42,851 bases of DNA, taken from contig CANQVU010000004.1 of assembly GCA_947627415.1 (NCBI GenBank), positions 1 through 42,851 of the forward strand. The letters run 5' to 3'. The position numbers and the translations under genes are program-made. Below are positions 12,140 to 20,434 of this stretch, one piece after another. Source of the stretch: an uncultured Clostridia bacterium. Its GTDB lineage: Bacteria; Bacillota; Clostridia; TANB77; CAG-508. How positions within the stretch are numbered: position 1 is the first letter of the stretch; each line of letters starts with the position of its first letter. The notes under the pieces were generated by a model. The model was not told where the DNA came from. It did no database searches and was given only the letters and a program-made list of their open reading frames with translations.

Positions 12140-12168
12140 AGGATTTTGGGGACAGACCCCAAAATCCT
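12140..12168. repeat. Palindrome, GGGGACAGACCCC family, copy 2
   Basis: AGGATTTTGGGG-ACAGA-type centre-CCCCAAAATCCT, followed by CTTTTA. It repeats copy 1 exactly in its core, 140 bases further on. Confidence 0.85.
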
Positions 12169-12203
12169 CTTTTATCCTAAATTCAATAACATAACAGTAA
12201 AAA

Positions 12204-12233
12204 TTGACATATTATGTAAAAATGTGATATAAT
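12204..12233 (+). promoter_or_regulatory. Sigma-A promoter of the Spo0A-like gene
   Basis: Perfect TTGACA (12204-12209), 18-base spacer, perfect TATAAT (12228-12233), about 56 bases before the ATG. Confidence 0.8.
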
Positions 12234-12289
12234 ATATTTAGCAAGCTTAGAATAGCTTGACTAAATTATTTTTTTGGAGGTACTCTATC

Positions 12290-12766
12290 ATGATGAAAGA
12301 GGCAGAAAAACTTAATGCGTTGAACGAGGTTCTCGAAACATGCCGGGATAAAGGCGTAACTATTGAGGATCTTATGGAAGCTGTGGCAGCATCTATAGGC
12401 AATAAAACAGATGTTGAACCTGAAAGCCTGGAAAAAAGAATTTCCAGAATATTCCGAGAAATCGGAATTCCAGCTCACATTAAAGGATATCACTATTTGC
12501 GATCTGCTATTATACGTGGATTGAATGATCCGGAGGCAATGGAAAGTATAACTAAAACTTTATATCCTACCATTGCAAAAGAGTATAAAACTACTGCACC
12601 ACGTGTTGAGCGTGCAATACGCCATGCTATTGAAGTGGCGTGGGAGAGAGGTAATGTAGATGTGTTTCAGAAATACTTCGGCTACACAATACAGGCAGAG
12701 AGAGGTAAACCGACGAATAGTGAATTCATTGCGATGATCGTTGACAAGATTCAGCTTGAATCTTAA
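12290..12766 (+). CDS. Spo0A C-terminal domain protein lacking a receiver domain
   Basis: A 158-residue protein starting at ATG 12290 (GGAGG at 12276-12280, spacing 9). Residues about 50-158 match the Spo0A effector domain, with landmarks [32 protein letters not shown] and [10 protein letters not shown], which form the helix-turn-helix that binds 0A boxes. The N-terminal phospho-acceptor receiver domain of true Spo0A is absent and replaced by a short helical stretch, so phosphorylation control is missing. Base and codon use differ from neighbours (GCG, CTC, CTG, CGT and CGG occur; higher G+C), suggesting transfer. It contains an in-frame CGG (12344-12346, codon 19); if that were read as CGGG, a TAA would follow three codons later. 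It is flanked by its own promoter and terminator. It could modulate sporulation genes; inferred. Confidence 0.85.
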   Translation: MMKEAEKLNALNEVLETCRDKGVTIEDLMEAVAASIGNKTDVEPESLEKRISRIFREIGIPAHIKGYHYLRSAIIRGLNDPEAMESITKTLYPTIAKEYKTTAPRVERAIRHAIEVAWERGNVDVFQKYFGYTIQAERGKPTNSEFIAMIVDKIQLES

Positions 12767-12775
12767 CTCCAAAAC

Positions 12776-12805
12776 AGACTCTAGTTTAATACTAGAGTCT
12801 TTTTC
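12776..12805 (+). terminator. Rho-independent terminator after the Spo0A-like gene
   Basis: AGACTCTAG / CTAGAGTCT stem with a 7-base loop followed by TTTTTC, 10 bases after the stop codon. Confidence 0.9.
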
Positions 12806-12855
12806 TTATGCATATAAATATAAAAAATTGATATAATAAATATTATTGGAAGATA

Positions 12856-12884
12856 TTGTATGAAAAAAATGATTGTGATATAAT
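12856..12884 (+). promoter_or_regulatory. Sigma-A promoter of the aminopeptidase gene
   Basis: TTGTAT (12856-12861), 17-base spacer, TATAAT (12879-12884). Transcription would start just before the palindrome at 12894, placing it in the 5' leader. Confidence 0.65.
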
Positions 12885-12893
12885 CTATTAAAA

Positions 12894-12950
12894 CGAGGGA
12901 CATACCTCGATCTATGAGGAATACTTCGTATGCCGAGGTGTGTCCCTCAA
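12894..12950. repeat. Palindromic repeat family B, copy 1
   Basis: Inverted repeat with outer arms GAGGGACATACCTCG and CGAGGTGTGTCCCTC and an inner TATGAGGAATACTTCGTA. An inverted-orientation relative sits at 36155-36209. It lies in the aminopeptidase leader and could fold into a long hairpin. Confidence 0.75.
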
Positions 12951-12996
12951 ACCTTGTAAAAAACCTTATATTACAAATGATAGAAAGGAGAATATT

Positions 12997-14397
12997 ATGT
13001 CAGAATACGAAAGTCTAAAAGAAAAATTATTTAATAATAAAGTGTGTGGATGGGAAACAATTAGCGAAGAAGAAAAACAAAAAATAAATACTTTTGGAGA
13101 TGAATATATATACTTTTTAAACAAAGCAAAAACAGAAAGAGAAGCAGCTGAGTTTGCAAAAGAAATGTTGCAGAAAAATGGTTTTATAGATATAAGACAA
13201 AAAATGGTTTTAGAACCAGGAGACAAAGTATACTATGTAAATAGAGAAAAAAGCATTTACATTGCAGTAATAGGAACAGATCCTTTAGAAAGTGGATTAA
13301 ATATTATAGGAGCGCATATAGACTCACCAAGATTAGACTTAAAACCAAATCCTTTATATGAAGATACAGGATTTGCATACTTAAAAACACATTACTATGG
13401 AGGAATAAAAAAGTATCAATGGACAACAATTCCATTAAGTATTCATGGTGTAATTGTTAAAACAAATGGAGAAAAAATAAAAATAAACATTGGAGAAGAC
13501 GAAAATGATCCAGCATTTGTAATAACAGATCTATTGCCACATTTAGCACAAGATCAAATGGAAAAGAAATTAAAAGAAGGAATTTCAGGTGAAGACCTAA
13601 ATCTTTTAATTGGAAGTATTCCATATGGAGATGACAAAACATCTGAAAAAGTAAAATTAAACATCTTAAAAATATTAAACGAGAAATATGGAATAACAGA
13701 AAAAGACTTATTAAGTTCAGAATTAGAATTAGTACCTGCATTTAAAGCAAGAAGTTTAGGATTTGACAGAAGTATGGTAGCAGGATATGGACAAGACGAT
13801 AGAGTATGTGCATATGCAGAAATAAGAGCAATGCTTTCTGTACACAATCCTAGAAAAACAGCAGTATGCATATTATCAGACAAAGAAGAAATAGGAAGCA
13901 TGGGAAATACAGGAATGGAATCACATGTTTTTGATACATTTGTTGCAGAACTATTAAACAAAAGAGGAGAAAACAGACCTAATTTATTAGACAAAGTATT
14001 TTGCAACTCAAGAATGTTATCAGCAGATGTAGATGCAGCACTTGATCCAATATACGCATCAGTATCAGAAAAAAATAACGCATCATTCTTAGGATATGGA
14101 ATAGGATTTAATAAATACACAGGTTCAAGAGGAAAATCTGGAGCATCAGATGCAAACGCAGAATATGTAGCAGAAATAAGAGCAATGTTAGAATCAAACA
14201 ATATAGCATATCAAATAGGAGAACTTGGAAAGGTAGATGTAGGAGGAGGCGGAACTATTGCATACATTCTAGCAAACAAAGGAATAGATGTAATAGACTG
14301 TGGAGTACCAGTATTATCAATGCACTCACCATACGAAGTAACAAGCAAATTTGATATATACGAAAGCTACAGAACATACGAAGCATTCATGAAGTAG
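12997..14397 (+). CDS. M18-family zinc aminopeptidase
   Basis: A 466-residue cytosolic metallo-aminopeptidase of peptidase family M18, which releases N-terminal amino acids from peptides. The start at ATG 12997 follows AAGGAG (12985-12990); an upstream in-frame start at 12940 has no ribosome site and lies in the repeat. Motifs: GAHIDSPRLDLKP (first metal His and Asp, about residues 105-117), GQDDR (bridging Asp, about 265), SDKEEIGSMGNTG (catalytic and metal Glu, about 295-305) and the C-terminal metal His in MHSPYE (about 445). Length matches bacterial aminopeptidase 1 relatives. The last two bases of its TAG stop are the first bases of a GGGGACAGACCCC palindrome. No CGG occurs in the gene. 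Confidence 0.92.
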   Translation: MSEYESLKEKLFNNKVCGWETISEEEKQKINTFGDEYIYFLNKAKTEREAAEFAKEMLQKNGFIDIRQKMVLEPGDKVYYVNREKSIYIAVIGTDPLESGLNIIGAHIDSPRLDLKPNPLYEDTGFAYLKTHYYGGIKKYQWTTIPLSIHGVIVKTNGEKIKINIGEDENDPAFVITDLLPHLAQDQMEKKLKEGISGEDLNLLIGSIPYGDDKTSEKVKLNILKILNEKYGITEKDLLSSELELVPAFKARSLGFDRSMVAGYGQDDRVCAYAEIRAMLSVHNPRKTAVCILSDKEEIGSMGNTGMESHVFDTFVAELLNKRGENRPNLLDKVFCNSRMLSADVDAALDPIYASVSEKNNASFLGYGIGFNKYTGSRGKSGASDANAEYVAEIRAMLESNNIAYQIGELGKVDVGGGGTIAYILANKGIDVIDCGVPVLSMHSPYEVTSKFDIYESYRTYEAFMK

Positions 14398-14424
14398 GAT
14401 TTTGGGGACAGACCCCAAAATCCT
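14396..14424. repeat. Palindrome, GGGGACAGACCCC family, copy 3
   Basis: AGGATTTTGGGG ... CCCCAAAATCCT. It begins within the stop codon of the aminopeptidase gene and lies 50 bases before the transposase gene, so it may also terminate the upstream transcript. Confidence 0.85.
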
Positions 14425-14476
14425 CATTTAAATTTATAGGGGGCATTTTATAAAGTATAAAGGAGGAAAGAGATTT

Positions 14477-15238
14477 ATGCCCCGTACAGTTAGAAAAGTA
14501 AGTTATTCAGGGTTTTATCATGTAATGATAAGAGGAGTTAATAAAGAAATAATATTTAGAGATAATAGAGATAGAATTAATTTTCTTCATTTGTTAAAAT
14601 ATTATAAAACAAAATTAAATTGTGTAATACATGCATATTGTTTAATGAATAATCATGTACATATATTGATTGAAGATACGAATAATAAATTAGGAGAGTT
14701 AATGCGAAATGTTACTTCTGTATATGCAGGAGAGTTTAATAAAAAATATGGAAGAATAGGACATTTGTTCCAAGATAGATTTAAAAGCCAGTGTGTAGAA
14801 AGTGATTTTTATTTATTGCGATTAATTAGATATATTCATAGAAATCCAGAAAAAGCAGGAATATGTAAAACAGAAAATTATAAATGGAGTAGTTATAGAG
14901 AATATATATCTACAAGCAAAATTATTCAAAAAGAATATATTTTATCTAAATATGATAATAATTTTAACAAAGCAATAGAATTGTTTAAAAATAATATATT
15001 AACTGATAAAGAAGATAATATAGATGATGTATATATAGAAAGTGAAATTACCAAAGATAAGGCAATTGAATTTATTAAATATATATTAGATGTACAAGAT
15101 ATTAAAACTATATTGAGGAAAAACAAAGAAGAAAAAATAGAGATAGTAAAGAGTATTAAAAACACTGGAAGAATAAGTAATAAACAAATATCAGAGATAC
15201 TAAATCTAAATAAGAATTTTGTTGGTAAGATAAAATAA
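14477..15238 (+). CDS. REP-associated tyrosine transposase (RAYT, Y1/TnpA-REP)
   Basis: A 253-residue single-copy Y1 HUH transposase of the IS200/TnpA-REP group. The N-terminus MPRTVRKVSYSGFYHVMIRG is typical of RAYT proteins. The HUH metal-binding motif is visible as NNHVHILIE (about residues 57-65), and the C-terminal half of the domain has RYIHRNPEKAGI with candidate catalytic Tyr residues just before it (about 110-130). It is preceded by a strong AAAGGAGGAAAG site. Copies of the GGGGACAGACCCC palindrome lie directly on both sides (14396-14424 and 15237-15275), as expected for a RAYT bracketed by the REP elements it mobilises. The remaining ~100 residues resemble no domain I recognise. No four-base codon is present. 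Confidence 0.9.
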   Translation: MPRTVRKVSYSGFYHVMIRGVNKEIIFRDNRDRINFLHLLKYYKTKLNCVIHAYCLMNNHVHILIEDTNNKLGELMRNVTSVYAGEFNKKYGRIGHLFQDRFKSQCVESDFYLLRLIRYIHRNPEKAGICKTENYKWSSYREYISTSKIIQKEYILSKYDNNFNKAIELFKNNILTDKEDNIDDVYIESEITKDKAIEFIKYILDVQDIKTILRKNKEEKIEIVKSIKNTGRISNKQISEILNLNKNFVGKIK

Positions 15239-15275
15239 AAGAGGATTTTGGGGTCTGTCCCCAAAATCCTCTTTA
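15237..15275. terminator. Palindrome, GGGGACAGACCCC family, copy 4; shared terminator
   Basis: AAAAGAGGATTTTGGGG-TCTGT-type centre-CCCCAAAATCCTCTTTAT. It lies between convergent genes and touches the stop codons of both the transposase and pyrE, so it probably terminates both. Centre orientation is opposite to copies 1-3. Confidence 0.8.
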
Positions 15276-16127
15276 TAAATTATACAAATTACTGTCTATG
15301 CATAGTTTTGCTCTGGCTGCTGTTTTTTCATCAGATTTGAGAGCATTTTCTAAAAATTCAGGATGTGCAATTAAGAATTTTCTCATTGTTTCATCTGGAT
15401 TTGCATAGAAATTTTTTAACATTTCAAACTGATTTTCATTTATTATATTCATATCAAGGGCTTTTTTGAACAGACTTTCATCTATATTAATAATAGATAA
15501 TGATTTAACATTTTCTTTTTCTAATTTTTCTTTTCCACCTTGCATTCTATCTACAACTACTGTACTCCAAACAATTTCTGCTCCTAAGCTTTTAATTGCA
15601 GGAATCCAAGCTCTTAAGTAGCTAGAGGCTTCTGTTATTAAGTCAGCTACATGTAGTACTTTAGCATTTTTTACATTTGATTTATCAATTTCTTTTTCAA
15701 AAGAACTATCATTTATTACCATACTTAAATCTTTGTAAATAGTAATATGTGGCTTTGAAAGTAAATTTGCAATTATATTAGAAAAAAACCAATCTCTTCT
15801 TTCACCACCTGATACGTAGTCTATTTCATCTACATTTATATTTTCTTTAATAAATTTAATCATTTCATCAATTACATTTTTATATATTTCATTAGATTTA
15901 TAATGATTAAAAGTTTTCCCTAAAACTTTTTTAGGAAGAGTTTCCTTATTTTCTTTCTCAGAATCAATAAATCCTAATAAATCAACTGCATCTTGTTCGC
16001 TTCCATAAAGAAAATGTGTGTTTATATAATATGGTCCTATTTTGCCAGAAGTATACCAAAATGGTTTATTATCCGGACAAATTCTTAAGGCATTTGTTTT
16101 AAATAAATATGATACTAAGTTACTCAT
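15273..16127 (-). CDS. pyrE: Orotate phosphoribosyltransferase
   Basis: A 284-residue phosphoribosyltransferase that would convert orotate plus PRPP to OMP. Evidence: the OPRT N-terminus with YTSGKIGPYYINTHF (about residues 25-40), the central SGGERRDWFFSN loop (about 105-117), and the PRPP-binding strand VLHVADLITEASSYLRAW (about 152-170), where the usual acidic pair is A-D. It is longer than the ~210-residue classical PyrE; the extra helical C-terminus is characteristic of some clostridial OPRT-like proteins. ATG at 16127 is preceded by GGAGG and a small GGACA-TTTT-TGTCC hairpin. It is encoded opposite to, and upstream of, pyrC-F-K-D, so it is transcribed separately. Assignment is strengthened by the pyr neighbourhood and absence of another pyrE here. 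Confidence 0.82.
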   Translation of the reverse strand: MSNLVSYLFKTNALRICPDNKPFWYTSGKIGPYYINTHFLYGSEQDAVDLLGFIDSEKENKETLPKKVLGKTFNHYKSNEIYKNVIDEMIKFIKENINVDEIDYVSGGERRDWFFSNIIANLLSKPHITIYKDLSMVINDSSFEKEIDKSNVKNAKVLHVADLITEASSYLRAWIPAIKSLGAEIVWSTVVVDRMQGGKEKLEKENVKSLSIINIDESLFKKALDMNIINENQFEMLKNFYANPDETMRKFLIAHPEFLENALKSDEKTAARAKLCIDSNLYNL

Positions 16128-16211
16128 ATAAAAACCTCCATTCGGACAAAAATGTCCTTAAATATTTTCTTAAATCATAAATCAAAAATAGAAGAAAGTC
16201 AAATAAAAACC

Positions 16212-16240
16212 TTGAAAAAAATAGTATAAAATGATAATAT
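16212..16240 (+). promoter_or_regulatory. Sigma-A promoter of pyrC-pyrF-pyrK-pyrD
   Basis: TTGAAA (16212-16217), 17-base spacer, TAATAT (16235-16240), 28 bases before the GTG start. The leader is too short for a PyrR attenuator. Confidence 0.65.
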
Positions 16241-16268
16241 TGTAGAAATAGAAAAAGGGGGATGAAAA

Positions 16269-17540
16269 GTGACAATATTATTAAAAAATGGAAAATTAAT
16301 AGATTATAAAACTAACACGAATGATTATTTTGATATTTTTATCGAAAATGGAATTATAAAAGAAATCTCTAAAGAAATAAATAAAATAGCTGATGAAATT
16401 ATTGATTGTACAAACCTATTTATTATACCAGGTATGATAGATGTTCATTGTCATTTAAGAGAACCTGGATTTGAACATAAAGAAACTATAGAAACAGGAA
16501 TGAAAAGCGCTGCCAAAGGTGGTTTTACTTCTATTTGTCCAATGCCAAATACAAAACCAGCTTGTGATAGTGTTTTTATTTTGCAAAAAATACAGACGGA
16601 AGCAAAAAGAGTGGGAGTTTGCAATGTGTTTCCATATGCGAGTGTAACAATTGGAGAAAAGGGAGAAGAACTAACAGATTTTGAAGCTTTAAAAAATGCA
16701 GGAGCAATTGCTTTTTCAGATGATGGCATGCCAGTAGTAAGTAGTAAAATTATGAGAGAAGCAATAATTAAATCAAATGAGTTAGGTACATTTGTTGCAT
16801 CACATTGTGAAGATAAAGAGCTTGGAAAAGGTGCAATAAATAAAGGAAAAATATCAGAAAAGTTGAATGTAGAAGGTGTATATCCAGAGGCAGAAATATT
16901 AATGGCTGCAAGAGAAATAGAGCTTGCTGAAACAAATAAAAAACACGTACATATATGCCATATAAGTACAAAAGAAAGCGTTAATATGATAAGAGATGCT
17001 AAAAAAAGAGGAGTAAATGTAACTTGTGAGACATGTCCACATTACTATAGTTTTACAGAAGATGAAGTATTAGTGTCTGGAACAAATGCAAAAATGAATC
17101 CACCTCTTAGAACAAAAGAAGATTTAGACGCAATAGTGGAAGGATTAAAAGATGGAACAATTGATAATATAATAACAGATCACGCTCCACATTCTGCTGA
17201 AGAAAAAAATCAAGAATTATCAAAAGCACCAAATGGAATAATAGGATTTGAAACAGCGCTAGCTGCAAGTATTACTAATCTTATTGATAAAGGACACATT
17301 GATTATTTAGATTTAGTAAGACTTACAAGCTATAATCCAGCAAAATTATTAGGAATTGATAGAGGAGTAATAGAAGAAGGTAAGGTTGCTGATATTACAG
17401 TATTTGATCCAAACAAAGAATATATATATATAAAAGAAAGTATAGTATCAAAATCAAAAAACACACCATTTATAGGGAAAAAACTAAAAGGACAAGTAAA
17501 ATACACAATAGTAAATGGAAAAGTAGCTTACAAGTTTTAA
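16269..17540 (+). CDS. pyrC: Dihydroorotase
   Basis: A 423-residue zinc amidohydrolase cyclising carbamoyl-aspartate to dihydroorotate. The start is GTG 16269, with AGGGGG just upstream; the nearby ATG at 16262 runs into a stop. Motifs: DVHCHLREPG (metal His pair, about residues 57-66), DDGMPV (about 150), SHCED (about 178), HICHIST (about 228) and ITDHAPHS (catalytic Asp, about 301-308). Length and order fit the type I/PyrC2 family of Firmicutes. It is the first gene of the pyrC-F-K-D cluster; a palindrome separates it from pyrF. No four-base codon is needed. Confidence 0.95.
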   Translation: MTILLKNGKLIDYKTNTNDYFDIFIENGIIKEISKEINKIADEIIDCTNLFIIPGMIDVHCHLREPGFEHKETIETGMKSAAKGGFTSICPMPNTKPACDSVFILQKIQTEAKRVGVCNVFPYASVTIGEKGEELTDFEALKNAGAIAFSDDGMPVVSSKIMREAIIKSNELGTFVASHCEDKELGKGAINKGKISEKLNVEGVYPEAEILMAAREIELAETNKKHVHICHISTKESVNMIRDAKKRGVNVTCETCPHYYSFTEDEVLVSGTNAKMNPPLRTKEDLDAIVEGLKDGTIDNIITDHAPHSAEEKNQELSKAPNGIIGFETALAASITNLIDKGHIDYLDLVRLTSYNPAKLLGIDRGVIEEGKVADITVFDPNKEYIYIKESIVSKSKNTPFIGKKLKGQVKYTIVNGKVAYKF

Positions 17541-17541
17541 T

Positions 17542-17576
17542 TTGGCAAAAAAGGGGACAGACCCCTTTTTTGCCAA
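17542..17576. repeat. Palindrome, GGGGACAGACCCC family, copy 5
   Basis: TTGGCAAAAAAGGGG-ACAGA-type centre-CCCCTTTTTTGCCAA. The conserved GGGGACAGACCCC core carries different flanking arms, which are still perfectly complementary. It lies between pyrC and pyrF. Confidence 0.85.
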
Positions 17577-17605
17577 AAGTATAAATTAGAAGGAGAATGA
17601 TAAAT

Positions 17606-18533
17606 ATGGAAAATGCAATGGACAAATTAATTAACAAAATTAAGGAGACAAACAATCCTACAGTTATGGGATTAGATCCAAGGTATGATATGATACCAGA
17701 TAGTATTAAAACTAAGTATACAAAAGATATAGAAGGTGCTTGCAAAGCAATATTAGAATTTAATAAAGGATTAATAGATAGTGTATGTGATATAGTACCT
17801 GCTGTGAAGCCCCAAATTGCTTTTTATGAGATGTTTGGTGTAGAAGGTATAAAAGTATTTAATGAAACATGTAAATATGCTAAAGAAAAGGGAATGTGCG
17901 TAATAGCAGATGTAAAAAGAGGAGATATAGGTTCAACTGCTGCAGGATATTCAAATGCATTTTTAGGAAAAACTCCAATAGGTGATGAAAAAGTATCAAT
18001 ATATGATGTTGATTTTGTAACAGTAAATCCATACTTAGGAATTGATGGAGTAAAACCATTTATAGATGACTGCAAAGAATATGGAAAAGGAATATTTGTT
18101 TTAGTAAAAACATCTAACAAATCATCAGGTGAATTACAAGATTTAAAATTAGAAGATGGAACTACAATATACGAAAAAGTAGCAAGTTTAGTAAGTTCTT
18201 GGGGAGAAGAATTAGTAGGAGAATATGGATATAGTAGTGTAGGAGCAGTAGTAGGAGCAACATATCCTATTCAAATAAAAGAACTAAGAGAAATTATGCC
18301 AAAAACATTTTTCTTAATACCAGGATATGGAGCTCAGCGGAGGAAGAGCAGAAGATATAGCTCTAGGATTTAAAGATGGAATAGGTGGAATTGTAAATGC
18401 ATCAAGAAGCCTAATGGCAGCATACAAATCAGACAGATGGAAAGACGAATATTCAGATGAAGAATACGGAAAAGCAACAAGAGCAGAAGCAATAAGAATG
18501 AGAGATGAATTAAATAAAGAAATTTTGAAATAA
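17606..18533 (+). CDS. pyrF: Orotidine 5'-phosphate decarboxylase (type 2), one CGGA quadruplet
   Basis: A 308-residue OMP decarboxylase making UMP. ATG 17606 is chosen because AGGAG (17591-17595) is 10 bases away; ATG 17597 is too close. Motifs: MGLDPRYD (about residues 23-30), the catalytic DVKRGDIGSTA (about 101-111), VNPYLG (about 138-143) and the phosphate-binding LIPGYGAQGG (about 236-246). The first glycine of the QGGRAED phosphate loop is supplied by CGGA at 18338-18341. A triplet reading instead ends 11 codons later and deletes the phosphate-binding loop and the last 60 residues. With the quadruplet, length closes exactly. Length fits the type 2 PyrF of Clostridia and Actinobacteria. 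Confidence 0.93.
18338..18341 (+). other. CGGA quadruplet codon (Gly), pyrF
   Basis: Context CAG-CGGA-GGA encodes Q-G-G, the phosphate-binding glycines of OMP decarboxylase. Confidence 0.9.
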
Positions 18534-18553
18534 ATCAGAGAAGGGAGAATAAA

Positions 18554-19328
18554 ATGCCAGTACAATTACATGCTAAATTGATTAAAAAAGAACAATTAAA
18601 GACAGACATATTTAAATTTTCTTTATCAGCTAAAGAAATTGTGGATATTGCAAAACCAGGTCAATTTATAGAAATAAGAGTTACAGAAGGAATTGATCCA
18701 TTTTTAAGAAGACCTATTAGTATTTATAACATGGATAAGGAAAATGGAGTTTTAGAGATAATATTTAGAGTTCAAGGAAGAGGAACAGAAATTTTATCAA
18801 GAAAAAAAGAAGAAGATTTAGTTGATATAATAGGGCCATTAGGATACGGAACATTTAAATTTGAAGAATATAAAAACATAGCAATACTTCGGTGGAGGAA
18901 TAGGAGTATTTCCTTTATACGAACTTGCTAAAAATGCCTCAAAAAGCACAACAGTAAATACATATTTAGGATTTAGAAATGAAGAAGCGGTATTATTAGA
19001 AGAAGAATTTAAAAAAGTATCAAACAAATTAGTAATTACAACAGATGATGGAAGTTACAAGATACATGGATTTGCAATAAACGAGTTGAAAAAAGATTTA
19101 GAAGAGGGTAAAATAGAGGCAATATTTGCATGTGGACCATTACCATTACTTAAAGCTGCTCAAAGTTTAGCAAAGGAAAAGAATATTCCATGTCAAATAT
19201 CATTAGAAGAAAAAATGGGATGTGGACTTGGAGTGTGTTTAGGATGTGCAGTAGAAGTAGTAACAGGCGGATATGAGCATGTATGCAAACAAGGCCCAGT
19301 ATTTGATAGTAATAAAGTAATTATTTAA
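18554..19328 (+). CDS. pyrK: Dihydroorotate dehydrogenase B electron-transfer subunit, one CGGT quadruplet
   Basis: A 257-residue FAD/[2Fe-2S] subunit that passes electrons from PyrD to NAD+. FAD-binding motif DPFLRRPISIYN (about residues 51-62). The NAD-binding segment AILGGGIGVFPLYELA starts at about residue 110; its first Gly is CGGT at 18890-18893. The iron-sulfur cysteines are C-x4-C-x2-C followed by a fourth Cys in HVCKQGP (about 218-242). Ribosome site GAAGGGAG before ATG 18554; 20 bases after pyrF. A triplet reading would cut the protein after about 125 residues, removing the NAD and 2Fe-2S domains. With one quadruplet the 775-base span closes in frame. Confidence 0.93.
18890..18893 (+). 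other. CGGT quadruplet codon (Gly), pyrK
   Basis: Context CTT-CGGT-GGA-GGA encodes L-G-G-G of the dinucleotide-binding loop. Confidence 0.9.
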
Positions 19329-19330
19329 AA

Positions 19331-19362
19331 ATAGGATTTAGGGGTCTGTCCCCTTTTTCCTA
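19331..19362. repeat. Palindrome, GGGGACAGACCCC family, copy 6 (imperfect)
   Basis: ATAGGATTTAGGGG-TCTGT-type centre-CCCCTTTTTCCTA. The arms contain mismatches, suggesting an older copy. It lies between pyrK and pyrD. Confidence 0.75.
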
Positions 19363-19380
19363 GTAAGAGGTGTTGAATTT

Positions 19381-20290
19381 ATGAATACAGAAGTTAATTT
19401 TGCAGGTATTAAAATGAAAAATCCTGTAACAGTTGCATCAGGTACATTTGGATATGGAAGAGAATATAGTCAGTTTTTCGATTTAAGTAAGCTTCGGAGG
19501 AATCATTACAAAAGGTACATCTTTAAAACCAAGAGATGGTAATAAACCATCTAGAATTTATGAAACTCCAAGTGGTATGCTTAATAGCATTGGTCTTCAA
19601 AATCCAGGTGTAGAATATTTTATGGAATATGATTTGCCTTGGCTTAAGAATCAGGATGTTGCAGTTATAGTAAATGCGTGTGGAAGTACGATAGAAGATT
19701 ATGTTGAACTTTGTAAAATATTAAATAAAGCAGATATAGATGGAGTTGAACTTAATTTATCTTGCCCAAATGTTAAAGCAGGATGTTTAGCATTTGGAAC
19801 GACATATGAAGGCGTGAAGGAAGTTACAAGTAAGGTAAGAAAAGTTTTAGATAAGCCATTGATAGTAAAACTTACTCCAAATGTAACAGATATAACACTT
19901 CCAGCAAAGGGAGCAGAAGATGCTGGAGCAGATGCAGTATCACTAATTAATACATTACTTGGAATGAGTATTAATATAAATACAAGGAAACCATATCTTG
20001 CTAATAATACGGGAGGATTATCAGGACCTGCTGTAAAACCAGTCGCAGTAAGAATGGTATATCAGGTATCTCAAGCAGTAAATATTCCGATACTTGGTAT
20101 GGGTGGAATTATAAATGGAAATGATGCAGTAGAATTTATGCTTGCAGGAGCATCAGCGGTATCCATTGGTGCAGGTAATTTTATAGATCCATATACTAGC
20201 GTAAATACAGTAAAAGGTATTGAAGAATATATGAAAAAGCATAATATAGAAAATATAAATGATATAGTAGGAAAAGTAGAAATGAATTAA
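19381..20290 (+). CDS. pyrD: Dihydroorotate dehydrogenase B catalytic subunit, one CGGA quadruplet
   Basis: A 302-residue class 1B dihydroorotate dehydrogenase, FMN-dependent, partner of PyrK. Motifs: [13 protein letters not shown] (about residues 16-28), then [15 protein letters not shown] (about 37-52), whose first Gly is CGGA at 19495-19498; [10 protein letters not shown] with the catalytic Cys (about 124-133), GLSGPAVKP (about 210) and IPILGMGGI (about 232-240). ATG 19381 follows AGAGGTG. Read as triplets, the protein stops or shifts at residue 39, before the Lys that contacts FMN. With the quadruplet the span is exactly 303 codons including stop. Confidence 0.93.
19495..19498 (+). other. 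CGGA quadruplet codon (Gly), pyrD
   Basis: Context CTT-CGGA-GGA encodes L-G-G just before ITKGTS, conserved in PyrD. Confidence 0.9.
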
Positions 20291-20304
20291 TTTTCAAAAA
20301 ATAC

Positions 20305-20333
20305 TTGCAAAATAAAACAAAAAATGATAATAT
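20305..20333 (+). promoter_or_regulatory. Sigma-A promoter of pyrG
   Basis: TTGCAA (20305-20310), 17-base spacer, TAATAT (20328-20333), about 100 bases upstream of the pyrG ATG. Confidence 0.6.
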
Positions 20334-20357
20334 ATTTACATATTAATATTAAAATAG

Positions 20358-20408
20358 TAGATTTAAAAAAAACCCCTTTTTTAGGGAAACTTTTTTAAAT
20401 CTATTTTT
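20358..20408 (+). promoter_or_regulatory. Terminator-like hairpin in the pyrG leader (candidate attenuator)
   Basis: Long stem TAGATTTAAAAAA / TTTTTTAAATCTA followed by TTTTTG, with ACCCC and AGGG inside pairing further. It lies between the pyrG promoter and the pyrG ribosome site, where Firmicutes pyrG carries an attenuator. The G-run transcription start that drives CTP-sensing reiterative attenuation in other species is not visible, so the control mode is open. Confidence 0.65.
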
Positions 20409-20434
20409 GTTTTTACAATTAGGAGGAAAAATTA

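Noticed and set aside
12940..12996. Extended N-terminus of the aminopeptidase from 12940
   Set aside because: That start lies inside palindrome family B without a ribosome site; AAGGAG precedes the ATG at 12997.
11997..19362. The repeated palindromes as a CRISPR array
   Set aside because: Copies are separated by whole genes, not by uniform spacers, and no cas genes are present.
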